The notes under the pieces: model-generated | Database searches by the model: none | The model's input: the letters and a program-made list of their open reading frames with translations, nothing else | What the model was told of the DNA's origin: nothing | Assembly (NCBI RefSeq): GCF_029931775.1 | Contig: NC_079321.1 | Location: forward strand, 13,040,501-13,104,500 | Direction of reading: 5' to 3' | DNA from: Euleptes europaea | Taxonomy: Eukaryota > Chordata > Lepidosauria > Squamata > Sphaerodactylidae | Length of the DNA: 64,000 nucleotides | Position numbers and translations under genes: made by a program | In this document: positions 45,881 through 57,479 of the stretch, piece by piece | Position numbering within the stretch: position 1 is the stretch's first letter | How the letters are laid out: every line of letters starts with the position of its first letter

Positions 45881-46202
45881 GAAGAAGAAGAAGAGGAGGA
45901 GTTGGTTTTTAGATGCCGACTTTCTCTACCACTTAAGGGAGACTCAAACCGGATTACAATCACCTTCCCTTCCCCTCCCCACAACAGACACCCTGTGAGG
46001 TAGGTGGGGCCGAGAGAGCTCTAACAGAGCTGTAACGTGCCCAAGGTCACCCAGCTGGCTTTGTGTGTAGGAGTGGGGAAACACATCCAGTTCACCAGAT
46101 TAGCCTCCGCCGCTCATGTGTAGGAGAGGGGAATCAAACCCGGTTCTCCAGATCAGAGTCCACCGCTCCAAGCCACCGCTCTTAACCACTACACCACGCT
46201 GT
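45881..46202 (-). mobile_element. Sauria SINE
   Basis: GAAGAAGAAGAAGAGGAGGAG (inverse of the tail), GATTACAATCACCTTCCC, then CTCTTAACCACTACACCACG at the 5' end. It is the first repeat past the SUCLA2 poly-A site. Confidence 0.92.
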
Positions 46203-46521
46203 AGGAAAGTAGTCCCTCTAAAGTAGTCCACACGGTAGGAAAGTACTCCCTCTAAACAGACTGCTGTCCGGTATATCAAAACAGGCACAGATATTATCGT
46301 GTTCTGGAAATCAAGTACTAGGTGAATGCTGAGAGTTGGATCCCATCAATCCATTCTGCTAATGGTGGCATTTCTGAAAGAGCTAGAATCAAGCCCAGTA
46401 GCATCTTACAGTGCATTCTTTGGTGTGGGGGACGACCGTGGTGGCTGGGACAGTGCAGCTGAGAATCCTCAGATTAAAATAAAATAAAAACAGGAAAAAA
46501 TAAAATAAAAACTGGAAAAAA

Positions 46522-46698
46522 GGCCTGCAGCACAGATCTAAAGGGTTCCGCTATTCCCCTTTAGATCTGTGCTGCGGGGCCTTCTCCGGGGTTGGAGAAA
46601 GCCCGCAACACAGATCTAAAGCAATTCGATGGTGCCCAGATTCCTGGGTGCTCCACGAATTGGGGCGGTGTGGAATTGCTTTAGATTCATGCTGCCAG
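46522..46698. repeat. two adjacent inverted repeats (hairpins)
   Basis: CAGCACAGATCTAAAGGG pairs with CCCTTTAGATCTGTGCTG across a short loop (46528-46575). Next to it CACAGATCTAAAGCAATTC pairs loosely with GAATTGCTTTAGATTCATG (about 46610-46695). The shared AGATCTAAAG suggests one fold-back element rearranged. Confidence 0.7.
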
Positions 46699-46702
46699 CC
46701 AT

Positions 46703-47514
46703 GAGCTTCGGGTTTATTTGGGTTCGGGTTTATTAAGCCCGAACCTGAAAAATACCAGAGGGGGGGAACAGAGCACATTCCTAGAAACCGGCTCGCAGTG
46801 GCTGATGCCAGATTGGTGTGTGCCGCTGTTTGTGCCCTCGTGGCCCTGATCGGAATAGAATTCCACAACCAAACTTCTCCTCCTCCCAGCATTCCTTTAG
46901 GGCACAAATCTTTTGCCTATATCAGGGATAGCAAACTCCCAGACTGAATAATTTCCCCCCTACACTACTTGATGTTAGTATGCATCTGTCTGAATCCTAG
47001 CTGGCACGTTGTAAGACACTCTGTTTTATGTTCGTAAAACAGATACCTTTCTTGAGTCAAATGCCTGAGACCAGTGTTGTTGCTGGAAACTCGAGGAATA
47101 CAGCACATGCCTGAAGGTTTTGGGTAATAATCCAGCTTGGAGCATCCAGCTGCTACGCTGGCTCCTTACCAGGTGACCTTTTGGAAAGAGCACAGCTTCC
47201 CCACACACACCAACACACACACTTTATTACCTGAGAAAACAGCTGGCTCAGATGCTCGGATTCTAATTGGCCTCCAGAGCCCTTCATTGATCCACCAGCT
47301 GCTGGAGCTGGAGAAATGCCCTCCCCCATGAGGAATAACCGAACCTGCACATTGGTCTTCTTGGTTTGCCAGCAGCTAACCTGGCGAAGAAGAGAGTCAG
47401 TGAACGCTATTCGGGAGGGAGAAGTTAATCTCCTGCCTTATCTGTCAGCTGGCACTTGCCAATGATGTCTGAATTATGGAATAATAAGAATGCCCTTCCT
47501 TGAGCTGGCAATGA
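46703..47514. other. SUCLA2-HTR2A intergenic, nothing identified
   Basis: No gene or repeat was recognised. Confidence 0.4.
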
Positions 47515-47645
47515 ATGGTGTGTGTGTGTGTAAAGTGCCGTCAAGTCGCAGCTGACTTATGGTGACCCCTTTTTGGGGTTTTCAGATAAACATAATTTAA
47601 GGAATTGCAGCATTTATTCAAATGGAAGACATCTCCCCACCCCAC

Positions 47646-47864
47646 GGGTTGCCAGGTCCCTCCTCACCACCAACGGGAGATTTTTGGGGCGGAGCCTGAG
47701 GAAGGTGGGGTTTGGGGAGGAGAGGGACTTCAATGCCATAGAGTCCAATGGCCAAAGCGGCCATTTTCTCCAGGTGAACTGGAGATCAGTTGTAATATCA
47801 GGAGATCTCCAACTAGTACCTGGAGGTTGGCAACCCTACCTCCCCACAGATACGCCATCAAATT
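47646..47864 (-). mobile_element. TAGGGTTGCC-type MITE, inverse copy
   Basis: GGGTTGCCAGGTCCCTCCTC at the left and CTGGAGGTTGGCAACCCTA at the right. It stands immediately before a copy in the opposite direction. Confidence 0.72.
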
Positions 47865-47872
47865 AGGGTTGC

Positions 47873-48072
47873 CAACCTCCAGGTACTAGCTGGAGATCTC
47901 CTGCTATTGCAACTGATCTCCAGCTGATAGAGATCAGTTCCCCTGGAGGAAAGGGCCGCTTTGGCCATTGGACTCTATGGCATTGAAGTCCCTCCCCTAC
48001 CCAAACGCCACCCTCCTCAGGCTCTGCCTCAAAAACCTCCTGCCGATGGCAAAGAGGGGCTTGGCAACCCCA
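47873..48072 (+). mobile_element. TAGGGTTGCC-type MITE
   Basis: AGGGTTGCCAACCTCCAGGT to GGGGCTTGGCAACCCC, with ACTGATCTCCAGCTGATAGA and GACTCTATGGCATTG inside. Confidence 0.72.
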
Positions 48073-48074
48073 AA

Positions 48075-48950
48075 CCAAAAGGGGGGGCTTATATTTGCAT
48101 ACAAGGTACAATTATCTCAAAACCATTTGTGTGTGTGTATGTGGTCGTCTTCCTTTCAAGTAAATAGGGTGTGACACCCCTTCTCCACTCACACGGGATG
48201 CCCACCCACCACTCTAAAACCCCAGGTTCTGGGTTACAAGTAGGTTAGGATGTCATATTCACCACCCTTCTCGTCTCTTTGAAAATATGTAAAGAACCAT
48301 GACCATTTCATAATTAGGGTCTTCTCGCAGAGAGACCCACAGACAGGGTAGGCCAGCCTCCAGTAATAATATGTCCTCACAGAGTTATTGGGATTGCATG
48401 CTCATCCAGACGCTGTCACTATTTATTCATATCCTATAGAGAGAGAGAGACCAAGATATAAAATGTTGTGGGTGTTTCCCTTAAAAATGTAGAATAAAGA
48501 ATAAAAATGTTCCCTTTTTAACTGATCTCACAGTATTCCAGGCCATGGAAAATGTTCAGCATTCACAACAGGGAAAAAAGATATAAATTAAAAATAAAGC
48601 TGAGGATAAGAGAAAAGAGTATCATCCGTCAAACACTTCAACAAGTACAGGGTAAGTGCCGGCTTTTATTTTAGCTTTAGGTTGTGTTTACTTCTGTGGA
48701 GACATTGTGTGGGAGAAAGAGAGAAATGTGTTTGTTTTACTGTGGTCCTGCTGCTGACCTCATCTGGCGTGTGAATTTCTCCAGCGACACTCTCCCATCA
48801 ATCTTTCCCCCAAGTGGTTTGTAGTTGCCATTCTGGCAGCTGCCTGCGTATAAGTGACAAATTGGTGGTGCAGATATGGGGAAGTACCTTGGAGTGAATC
48901 AGATTGACCAGTAGCAGTCCGGAGACTTGTCTAGATTGCTTGTAAATATT
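48075..48950. other. intergenic, AT-rich, nothing identified
   Basis: No supported feature apart from short GT and GA runs. Confidence 0.4.
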
Positions 48951-48957
48951 CATCTGC

Positions 48958-49140
48958 CAGGAATACCAGAGTCGCCATGCAGAGGAAGGCAATAGCAAAC
49001 CACCTCTGTGAGCCTCTTGCCTTGAAAACCCTACTGGGTTGCCATAAATTGGCTGCAACTTGATGGTGAAGAAGAAGAAGAGTTGAAAACCCTACTGGGT
49101 TGCCATCAATCGGCTGCAACTTGATGGTGAAGAAGAAGAA
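48958..49140 (+). mobile_element. 5S-derived SINE 3' part with duplicated tail
   Basis: AGGAATACCAGAGTCGCC and GCAATAGCAAACCACCTCTG lead to the tail; the block GAAAACCCTACTGGGTTGCC through GATGGTGAAGAAGAAGAAG is present twice in tandem and runs into the Sauria SINE tail. Confidence 0.75.
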
Positions 49141-49443
49141 GAGTTGGTTTTTATATGCCGACTTTCTCTACCGCTTAAGGGAGACTCAAACCAGCTTACA
49201 ATCACCTTCCCCTTCCCACAACAGACACCCTGTGAGGTAGGTGGGGCTGAGAGAGCTCTAAGAGAGCTGTGACTTGCCCAAGGTCACCCAGCTGGCTTCG
49301 TGTGTAGGAGTGGGGAAACACATCCAGTTCACCAGATTAGCGTCCGCCGCTCATGTGGAGGAGTGGGGAATCAAACCCGGTTCTCAAGATCAGACTCCTC
49401 CGCTCCAAACCACCGCTCTTAACCACTACACCACGCTGGCTTC
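49141..49443 (-). mobile_element. Sauria SINE
   Basis: GTTGGTTTTTATATGCCGAC to ACCACTACACCACGCTGGC, full length in inverse direction. Confidence 0.92.
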
Positions 49444-49796
49444 ACACACACACACAGCGACTACATTTCCCCAGACTTCTTGTGGTGTTGGCCATCCTAG
49501 CCACAGATGGTGGTAGCTTTCAGGTTGCTTGTGAGTACATCCAAAATCGTCCCCATCGCCGAACGAGAGACTCAGTTCCCTTTCAGGCTAACAACAATAG
49601 GAATCACCTGATATTCTCTGTATTAACAATGTATGAGATCAATTTAAGGTGTTGCACAAGATAACAGAGTCTGTGAAAATAAAATGAAGTAGCATTACCT
49701 TGTTTCTAGGACACAGTCTTTACCGACATCTGCTTTCATTCTGTTGACAGTTTCGCCTCTTTCTTGGCTGAAATTAGGTATCCATAAAGTAGAAAA

Positions 49797-50273
49797 TTGG
49801 GTCCACAGAAAATATCAACCCAACAACCAGATCTATGTTATATCTTTTATTGGGACCAACCAAATTAATGCAATATAGGTGCTTCCTATTGCTCTCAGTT
49901 TGTAGAAGAATTGTGTTTCTCATATAGGATGGATTTGGGGTGTTTTCTGTATTTCAGTGAAAGAACAAAGAATGGACGACATGACTGAATACAGCTTCCC
50001 AGAGAATGTGCTGTAAGGTGATGTCAGGCCAGCAGTTTGGTTAAGCGCACAGCTTGCTTTTATCCCACAGAGGATGCATGCAAGATCAGACCTTAACATC
50101 AGGACCTGAACCATCTGCTTTCCGACTTCTCTCTTTCTAAGTTTTGTAACGTCCAGCCTCATCAGGAGTTCTAGTGAGCTCAAAAGCTTGCGCAATATTT
50201 TGTGTCAATTTGGTTGGTCCTAATAAAAATATGATTTTTGTTTTTGGATTTTGTGTGGACCAATATGGTTGTG
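49797..50273. mobile_element. probable Penelope-like element with inverted ends
   Basis: Left: TTGGGTCCACAGAAAATATC and CTTTTATTGGGACCAACC. Right: TTTGGTTGGTCCTAATAAAA and TTTTGTGTGGACCAATATG, inverse in the same order. CTCATCAGGAGTTCTAGTG at 50158 resembles a decayed hammerhead-like end of this class. Class assignment is moderate. Confidence 0.5.
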
Positions 50274-50712
50274 TGCCATATTGTTTTATTGTGGCCTTGT
50301 GGATCACGGGGAGAATCCTTTGGGGAGAAGTCCTCTGTATTGTAGGCCATTGGAGGTCCTCTGTATTGTAGGCCTGAGGATGGTCTGTTTTATTTGTTGT
50401 ATTAGCTTAGGGGTACCCAACGTGGTGCCAGCCAAGTGTTTTTAGAAGGTGGGTGGAGCCAGATGAAACTTTTGTTCAGCAGGACATCTGATTAGCCATT
50501 GGAGATTTGATCGGCTGTGCATTTTTTTTTTAATGTTGCTTTGGCAGCAGCTGCCACTTGGAGGTTGGCAACCCTACCTGGAAGTAAGATGGGTGGGAGC
50601 TCAAAGCAGGTCCTTTTCAGTAGTGGTGCCTCAACTGTGGAATGCCCTTGCCATAAGTGGCCCCTCATTTACTATATTTAGGCAGGCACTGGTGAAGACA
50701 TTTCAATTTGTC

Positions 50713-50924
50713 CTAGGGTTGCTAACCTCCAGGTGGGCCTGGAGATCTCCCAGAATTACAATTTATTCCCATTCCCAGATGACAGAGATCAGTTCCCTTG
50801 GAGAAAATGGCTGTTTACAGAGTGAACCCTCCAAAGTATTATACTGCTGCCAAGGCCCTTCTCCTCCCAAGGCTCTGCCCCCAAATATCCAGGAATTTCC
50901 CAACTTAGACTTGGCAACCCTAAT
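50713..50924 (+). mobile_element. TAGGGTTGCC-type MITE with target duplication
   Basis: TAGGGTTGCTAACCTCCAGG to CTTGGCAACCCTAA. TTTGTCC lies on both sides, in the L2 reading ...CAATTTGTCC and TTTGTCCAGGC. Confidence 0.78.
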
Positions 50925-51061
50925 TTTGTCCAGGCTTTTCAATCATGTGTTAATAGAAGATCTGCAGAAATGCCTTGTTGTTGAACTATTTTGGTCTCTG
51001 GACAGATTTACTGAACATGCTTGGGATTGTTTTACTATCTTTTATTGTTGAAGCAATAATT

Positions 51062-51168
51062 TGCAAGATCTGAGCAAGGCTGTCAAAGATAGGACATTTT
51101 GGAGGACTTTCATTCATAGGGAAGCCATGAGTTGGAAGCGACTTGACGGCACTTAACACACACACATT
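51062..51168 (+). mobile_element. BovB LINE 3' fragment
   Basis: Encodes DLSKAVKDRTFWRTF and SWKRLDGT followed by a stop, the extreme C-terminus of BovB ORF, with a short CACACA tail. Confidence 0.75.
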
Positions 51169-51499
51169 GTTGAAGCTACTTTATTGCTCACAATTCAAGG
51201 TTTGATTCTATAAAAGGGATTTTCCAAGTTGTGGAACTTGGATAGGATTAATGGGATGTCTGTCCTTATTGCCCTTGTATATCTGGCTGCTGTTACAGAT
51301 ATGTTGCAAGTATTTGCACTTTATTGATGCGATTATCTCGCTCTTATGATATATTACTGTTGCTTTTTTGAATGTTTCACTGGTTATTAATGTTGGTTTT
51401 ATGTTGATCTTAATTATTGATACTGTTGTAAGCCACCCCAGGGATCTAGCTGGAGAGGCAGCAAAAAACCAAAACCAAACCTAAATAAATAAATAAGAG

Positions 51500-52530
51500 G
51501 CACTAAGTTAAAATAGACATCGTGAATGTCTTTGCATCTTGCTTTAGTAATGCTGTATAGGCCTGTATGATTTTCTTGATACTTTGTCTCTTCTCTGCTT
51601 AGGAATTAAAAACAACTTTAACAAATACCAAGATGTTAGCTGTGTTCTGGTAGAAATTATCTCATTAAAGGAGGCAGTGAGCTATGGGATTAACTTCAAC
51701 TTTCTTTTTGCTATAAAAACTCAGATGAAAATCCTTCTATGCCTGGAGCGTTATTGGATTTTAGATGTTCATCTTCTTTTATGATAATTTTTACCTCCAC
51801 TTTGGAAGTCTGAGGTTCCAGTTTTTTTCAAGGGCTACTTTCTGTAAGTAATAATTTATTTTATTTCATTTTGCATTGGGTGATATGAACAAAGTATTGT
51901 AATATGCAGCAAGTGCCTCATTACCTTTATTTATTGGGTTGCAATTTCTCCACTATTATTTTTTAATTGAAGGAACCAGCTGTGTTCATTGCCTTTTGTA
52001 CAGTCTTTGGGCCAACCATCTTGAGACCTGGTAACTACATGCAGAATTTGTGTTTGAAATATGCCGTCTCTTGCGATTTATCATCATCTCCAGCTTTGTA
52101 GCTGTGAAGGTCTGTTAGGAAAAGTTCCCAAAAAACAGCAGCTGTGTAATACCTTTTTATTAGGAGCTGCCAGATTTTCACAAGGCTGAGCAATGAGCAA
52201 GGTTTTGAGATTTAAACATCTCAGTCCTCAGGCTGGATATTCAAAACATCCACACATTCCATAAAGAGGCTAGCTATTATTGTTGTTATAGAGAGGGGAT
52301 TTTTTTGTTCAAAATTCTCTTGATTCCTCTTTTACTTTTTTCTCTTCTAAAAGAGAGATTTGTTCATTTCTTTTTGATTTCTCTTTGAAATCAATTCACG
52401 CTTTTTTAACATTAGCCCTTGCAGTTGTTTTATGATACACGCTAGAGGGTGGTGCTGTAGCAGGAGGCAGGAAAGTTGGGAACACATGGCCTGCCTCTGA
52501 GCATCTACAGAGGGAAATTCCGAAACGTTT
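51500..52530. other. intergenic, nothing identified
   Basis: AT-rich sequence without recognised features. Confidence 0.4.
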
Positions 52531-52534
52531 CAAT

Positions 52535-54125
52535 TTATTTATTTATTTATTTTTAATTTATTTTGTGATTTATAACCCACCCTCCCCGGTCGAAGCCGGT
52601 TCAGAGCGCGTAACATCATATAAAAACATTAATACATTATTATTAAAAATCTAAATTTAGAATAATAAAATCCCAATTAAAACTTAAAACTTAAAAACAC
52701 GGAATTACAAAATTTCAAATGGCGCCTAACCACAACTCATATTGCTGGATATTTGCAGTAGGTTACTCGTACGTTGACAATAATAATAAAACAGAAAAGG
52801 CGGGGGGTAATAGGGAGGCCAGCAGATGAAATTGCGGCTGTCCTCAGTCATAGGCCTGGCGAAATAGCTCTGTCTCGTAGGCCCTGCAGAACTCTTTAAG
52901 GTCCCGCAGGGCCCCGATGTCACCAGACAACAGCTGCACACTCTTAGGGCCAGGAGCCACCCGTAAGTTGTTATCAGCTGACCGTAAAGATCTTCGGGGG
53001 GTATACCAGGAGAGGCAGTCCCGAAGATTCGAAGTTCCCAGGCCATGTAAGGCTTTAATTTAAAGATCAAAACCAGCACCTTGAACCTGATCCGATATTC
53101 CAGCTGGAGCCAGTGCAGTTGGCAGAGCACTGGCTTTATATGTTCTTGGGGCGAGACCCCTGTACCAGCTGGCTTTATATGTTCTCGGGGCGAGACCCCT
53201 GTACCAGCTGGAGCCGCCGGATCAGTCTTGAGGGCAGCCCTACATAGACTGAGTTACAGTAGTTTAGGCTAGAGGGTGATAGTGGCATGGATCACCGTGG
53301 CTAGGTCAGGGCGGGAGCGATAGGGCGCCAGCTGCCAGGGCTGGCGTAGATGGAAGAAAGCCACCTTGACCACGGCTGTGACCTGGGCCTCCATTGACAA
53401 GGAGGCATCCAGGATCACACCCAGACTCTTGATGGCGGGTGCAGATGTTAATTGCACACTTCAAGAGCTGGGAGCCGGCACCCCGACCCCAAGCCGCCCC
53501 GGCCTAGCCACAGGACCTCCGTCTTCGCTGGATTCAGCTTCAGCCGGCTTTTTCTCAACCAACCAGTCACAGCGTCCAAACACCCGGTCAGCGTGTCCGG
53601 GGCAGAGTCTGGATGGCCATCCATGAGCAAGTAAAGCTGGGTGTCATCAGCATATTGATGACACCCCAGCCTGAAACTCCGAACTAGCTGGGCAAGGGGA
53701 CGCATGTAGATGTTAAACAACATAGGGGAGAGGTTCGCTCCTTGCGGGACCCCACACAACAAAGTGTGCCGCTGCAACACCACCTCCTCCAGAGCCACTC
53801 TCTGCCCCTGACCTTGGAGAAAGGAGTGCAGCCATTGACGGGTTGTACCCTGAATCCCCATGTCGGAGAGGTGGTGGTCTAAGAGACCATGGTCGACCAT
53901 GTCAAAGGCTGCTGATAGATCTAACAAGATCAGCAGCCCTGACCCGCCTCGATCCAGCTGTCTCCAGAGATCATCTGTCAGGGCGACCAGAGCCGTCTCC
54001 ATCCTCCCTTCCTGCCGTTCCTCTCTTTGAATTTCTCTTTGATCAAAATGGAATTGATTAGCAACTGATTCCAAATTCCCAAAAAGAGGAACAGAAATGG
54101 TTTGTTGGATTTTAGGGAGCAAGTG
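52535..54125 (-). mobile_element. L2-like LINE, 3' 1.6 kb with reverse transcriptase domain
   Basis: Minus-strand frame 53448-54122 encodes a reverse transcriptase core: LILLDLSAAFDMVDH, LCGVPQGANLSP, QYADDTQLYL and LKLNPAKTEVLWLG. The following segment encodes LHWLQLEYRIRFKVLVL, the conserved C-terminal block. The plus-strand left end (TTTATTTATTTATTTTTAAT) is the inverse of the 3' tail. The frame is broken between these blocks and the 5' half is missing, so the copy is dead. A 43-base block (TGGCTTTATATGTTC... onward) near 53140-53190 is duplicated. Confidence 0.85.
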
Positions 54126-54267
54126 GGTAAAAAGGAATTAAGAGAATTTCTCTTAACAATCCATTCCTTTGTAAAAGAGGACAAATCGGCCTCATTCTCT
54201 CTGATCTACTTTACTCACCAGCCTCTCAATCAACTCACTTGTTCACCTCCCTGCCTAGGGTTGCCAA

Positions 54268-54570
54268 TGTAATATATGTAAATAGTTAGGCAATATGCAG
54301 GGGGAAACTTAGGAGCTTGAGTCCTGGACGAAGGATCCTATGTCCTGCATGCGCCATTGGTCCAAACCGGCTCGTGCCATTGGCCCTAAGCCGGCACACG
54401 CCATTGGTAACCTGGGGTTGTTTCCCCCCATCACGGATCAGGGGGGAGTGGCGCGGGCCGGACTAGGGAGCATAGAAGCAGGGCCGTTTGCCCTGAGTTC
54501 TCCAGTTCTGTTCTCCGGCTTGCTACCGAAATCACTCTAGCTGAAATCGCCGATTCTCCGCGACCTCACA
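54268..54570 (+). repeat. left LTR of the gypsy fossil
   Basis: Shares GTAAATAGTTAGGC, AAACTTAGGAGCTTGAGTCC and GGGCCGTTTGCCCTGAGTTC with the right LTR; its last 50 bases differ more. Confidence 0.85.
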
Positions 54571-57174
54571 GTGCCCGGTAGGCAGTCTGGCTCGCCTTGC
54601 TGAAATCCTCGACACACTGAGATGCAACACTTCGCTGCTATGGCCACCCGTGGATCACTGGAACCGTTTGACTCCGCCAGCCCAGCGAGTGGGAGAGCTA
54701 CGCGGATCGTGTTGCCTGCTTCATGGACGCCAACGACATTGACGACGCCGGCAAGCAGCGCTCAATCTTCCTGAGCATGTGTGGGCCACGGACTTTCCAG
54801 CTCGCGCAGTCCCTGATGGCCCCTGTCAAGGTGCTCAAGGCGCCCTTAAAAGCCATTTCATGCCCCAGACGACGCGCCTCGCTCGCCGCCTGCTGTTCCA
54901 CCTCCGCGACCAGGAGCCGGGCGAGTCCGCCGCAGACTACCTTGCTGCCCTTCTACAGCTGGCCTGTTTCTGCAAGTTCCCGAACCTCAATGACACCCTC
55001 CTCGACAGGTTTGTCTTCAGCCTCCAGAACGAGAAGGTGCGCCGCCACATCATTGCCAGGAAAGATGCGACCCTGACCTCCGCGGTTGAGGAGGCCACGG
55101 CGGCCAACTCTGCCACTATGAGCGACTGTCCCTGGGACCATGGCACCACCGCACTGCTTCGCAAAGATACCCCCATCGATTTTGAGGACGTCTGCGACTC
55201 CGACTCGGCGGACGAGATGCACAAGATGTCCACCAGACTGCACCGGTCGCTGGGCCCTGTGGCTCGCCCATGCGCCAGCTGCGGCGACCAGCACAACTGT
55301 CAATCCTGCCGTTTTCATGATGCCAACTGCCGGGCTTGTGGCCGGGTTGGCCACATCGTGAAGGTCTGCCGCTCCATGCAGAAGGGTCGTCTGGCGGGCC
55401 GGGCCAGGAAAGATGGCGTCACTCAGCCCTTCCACGACATGGCCGGCGACAAGTCTCCCGCCTCCTACTGCTACCGCCACGACTCCAAGCTGCACTGGGA
55501 TCCACGTGCACTGGGATCCACATGCACCGGATCCATGTGCACCGGATCCACGTGCACTGGGTCCACGGCATGGAGTAAGTTTCAATCTCCGTAAGGATCG
55601 AGGGCGCCCCCTGCGACATGGAGGTCGACTCGGGCTCGGCCCTCTCCATGGTTTCTTGGGACACTTTCCGTGCCCTGGGGCGCCTCACTGCCTTGCCCAA
55701 GCTGCAACCTACCGGCGTCCTGATCTCCGACTACCAGCGTCGTCGGGTGCTGGTCCAGGGCGTCGCCTACATGAACATCCAGTTCAAGCACCGCTCCAGC
55801 CGCCTCCACCTCATCATGGTCTACGGGCCCCGCGCCAGCCTCCTTATTCTTGAGTGGTTCCAGGCCCTTGGACTCCACATTGGGGGCATTCCCCACATCT
55901 CCCAGTCCACCCTCGACTTCATCTGGTCCGGGTTCGAGGACGTCTGGAATGGCCCGCTCAGCTGCTACAAGGGGCCGCCTGTTCGCCTGTACGTCGACCC
56001 CACCGCCACCCCCATCCGCCTCAAGCCACGCCGGGTCCCCTTTGCGCTCAAGGACTGGATCAAGGCTGAGCTCAACCGTCTCGTCGCCCAGGGCATCTTG
56101 GTGCCGGTGCCTAACTCAAGTGGGAGACCCCGATAGTGATGCCGTTGAAGGCGAACAGAGACGTCCGCATCTGTGTGGATTACAAATGCACAGTGAACAA
56201 GGCTCTCCAAAGCCACGCATACCCGGTGCCAGTGGTTAGTCACCTCCTGGCTTCCCTCGCTGGGGGCCGGGTCTTTGCAAAACTCGACCTGCCCAAGCGT
56301 ACCAGCAGCTGCCTGTAGACTCTGAGTCGGACGAGGTGCAGACGATCGTCACCCACCAGGGTGCCTTCCAGGTGACTCGCCTGCAGTTCAGGGTCAGCAC
56401 GGCCCCAGGCATCTTCCAGAACCTTATGGAGGACCTCCTCAAGGGCTTGCCAGGCATCATCCTGTACTTTGACGACGTCTTGGTCGCCGCTGGCTCTGAA
56501 GACGAGCTCCTGGAATGCATCCGCCTGTTGCTCAGCTGTTTCCAGGATGCCGGGCTGACGGTCAAGCGGGAGAAGTGCCAGCTGGGCCTGCCACAGGTGG
56601 AGTTTCTGGGCTACCTGATCGACGCGGACGGCATTCACCCCACGCCCGACAAGGTCAAGGCCATCCACTGCGCCCCACCGCCCCGTTGCAAGCAGGAACT
56701 CCAGTCATTCCTGGGGCGCCTCAACTTCTACCACGCCTTCCTGCCCAACAAATGGGGCGGGGCCCACCTGGATTCCAGCCACCGTACAGGAGTCAACGGG
56801 ACCGGTGTCTTACTGGGTCGCTACCCCAGAGGGGCAACTGCTGCACCGGGACATTGACCAGCTCTGCCGCCGACCGGCAGACCTGTCCATCATTCCTGTC
56901 ACAGCGACACTGACACGTCCCGATACCCCAGTTCAGGAGCCGGCAGCAATGCTTGACCCCGAGCAGCCGGGTGATCGGTGGTGGCCCAGCGACGCAGTCG
57001 CCACGAACGACCCAATGGAGGATGCCCCTGCCACCACAGAGGCAGGCCCCGTACCCGTCTCCTCGGCGGCAACCCCCGTTCCCATGCTGCGCCGTTCCCA
57101 GCGCACCCGAGCACCCCCGAGCCACCTAAAGGACTTTGTGTGTTCCCGTATTGTCCGGACTTAGGGGGGAGGGG

Positions 57175-57454
57175 TGTAATGTATGTAAATAGTTAGGCGA
57201 CCTGCAGGGGGAAACTTAGGAGCTTGAGTCCTGGACAAAGGATCCTAAGTCCTGCATGTGGCATTAGTCCAAACCGGCACGCGCCATTGGTAACCCGGGG
57301 TTGTTTCCCCCCTATCACAGATCGGGGGAGTGGTGCGGTCCAGACTAGGGAGCATATAAGCAGGGCCGTTTGCCCTGAGTTCTCCAGTTCTGTTCTGCTC
57401 TTGTTGTTGGAACTCCGCCTCGACCTTGTGTGTCCTCCCCACACGGACTTAACA
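57175..57454 (+). repeat. right LTR of the gypsy fossil
   Basis: Starts after a GGGGGGAGGGG tract and ends ACGGACTTAACA, followed by GCCAGCCTCCAGG, the resumption of the interrupted MITE. Confidence 0.85.
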
Positions 57455-57479
57455 GCCAGCCTCCAGGAGGTTGGCAACC

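Larger units (their letters stand above)
50585..51497 (+). mobile_element. L2-like LINE 3' end with two foreign pieces
   Basis: The plus strand encodes FSVVVPQLWNALAI and FRQALVKTFQF, the end of an L2-type ORF2, and the 3' tail reads GTAAGCCACCCCAGGGATC then AAATAAATAAATAAG. A MITE (50713-50924) and a BovB fragment (51062-51168) interrupt it. Confidence 0.65.
54268..57454 (+). mobile_element. Ty3/gypsy LTR retrotransposon fossil
   Basis: Two long terminal repeats in the same direction (54268-54570 and 57175-57454) begin TGTAAT and end in CA. Between them, in order, are a gag-like region with a zinc-knuckle stretch (about 54620-55590), a protease-like block (about 55615-55700) and a reverse-transcriptase-like block (about 55970-56800). 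A purine-rich tract precedes the right LTR. GCCA flanks both sides, suggesting a 4-5 bp target duplication inside a TAGGGTTGCC-type MITE. The element is broken, with several breaks, and the LTRs have clearly diverged, so it is not a recent insertion. Confidence 0.88.

Noticed and set aside
53448-54122. 224-residue reverse transcriptase frame as a host gene
   Set aside because: It is part of an L2-like LINE with the rest of the protein in other frames and a LINE 3' tail.
54620-56860. Gag- and polymerase-like frames as domesticated host genes
   Set aside because: They lie between matching LTRs with a target duplication, so they belong to a retrotransposon fossil; no sign of preserved host function.
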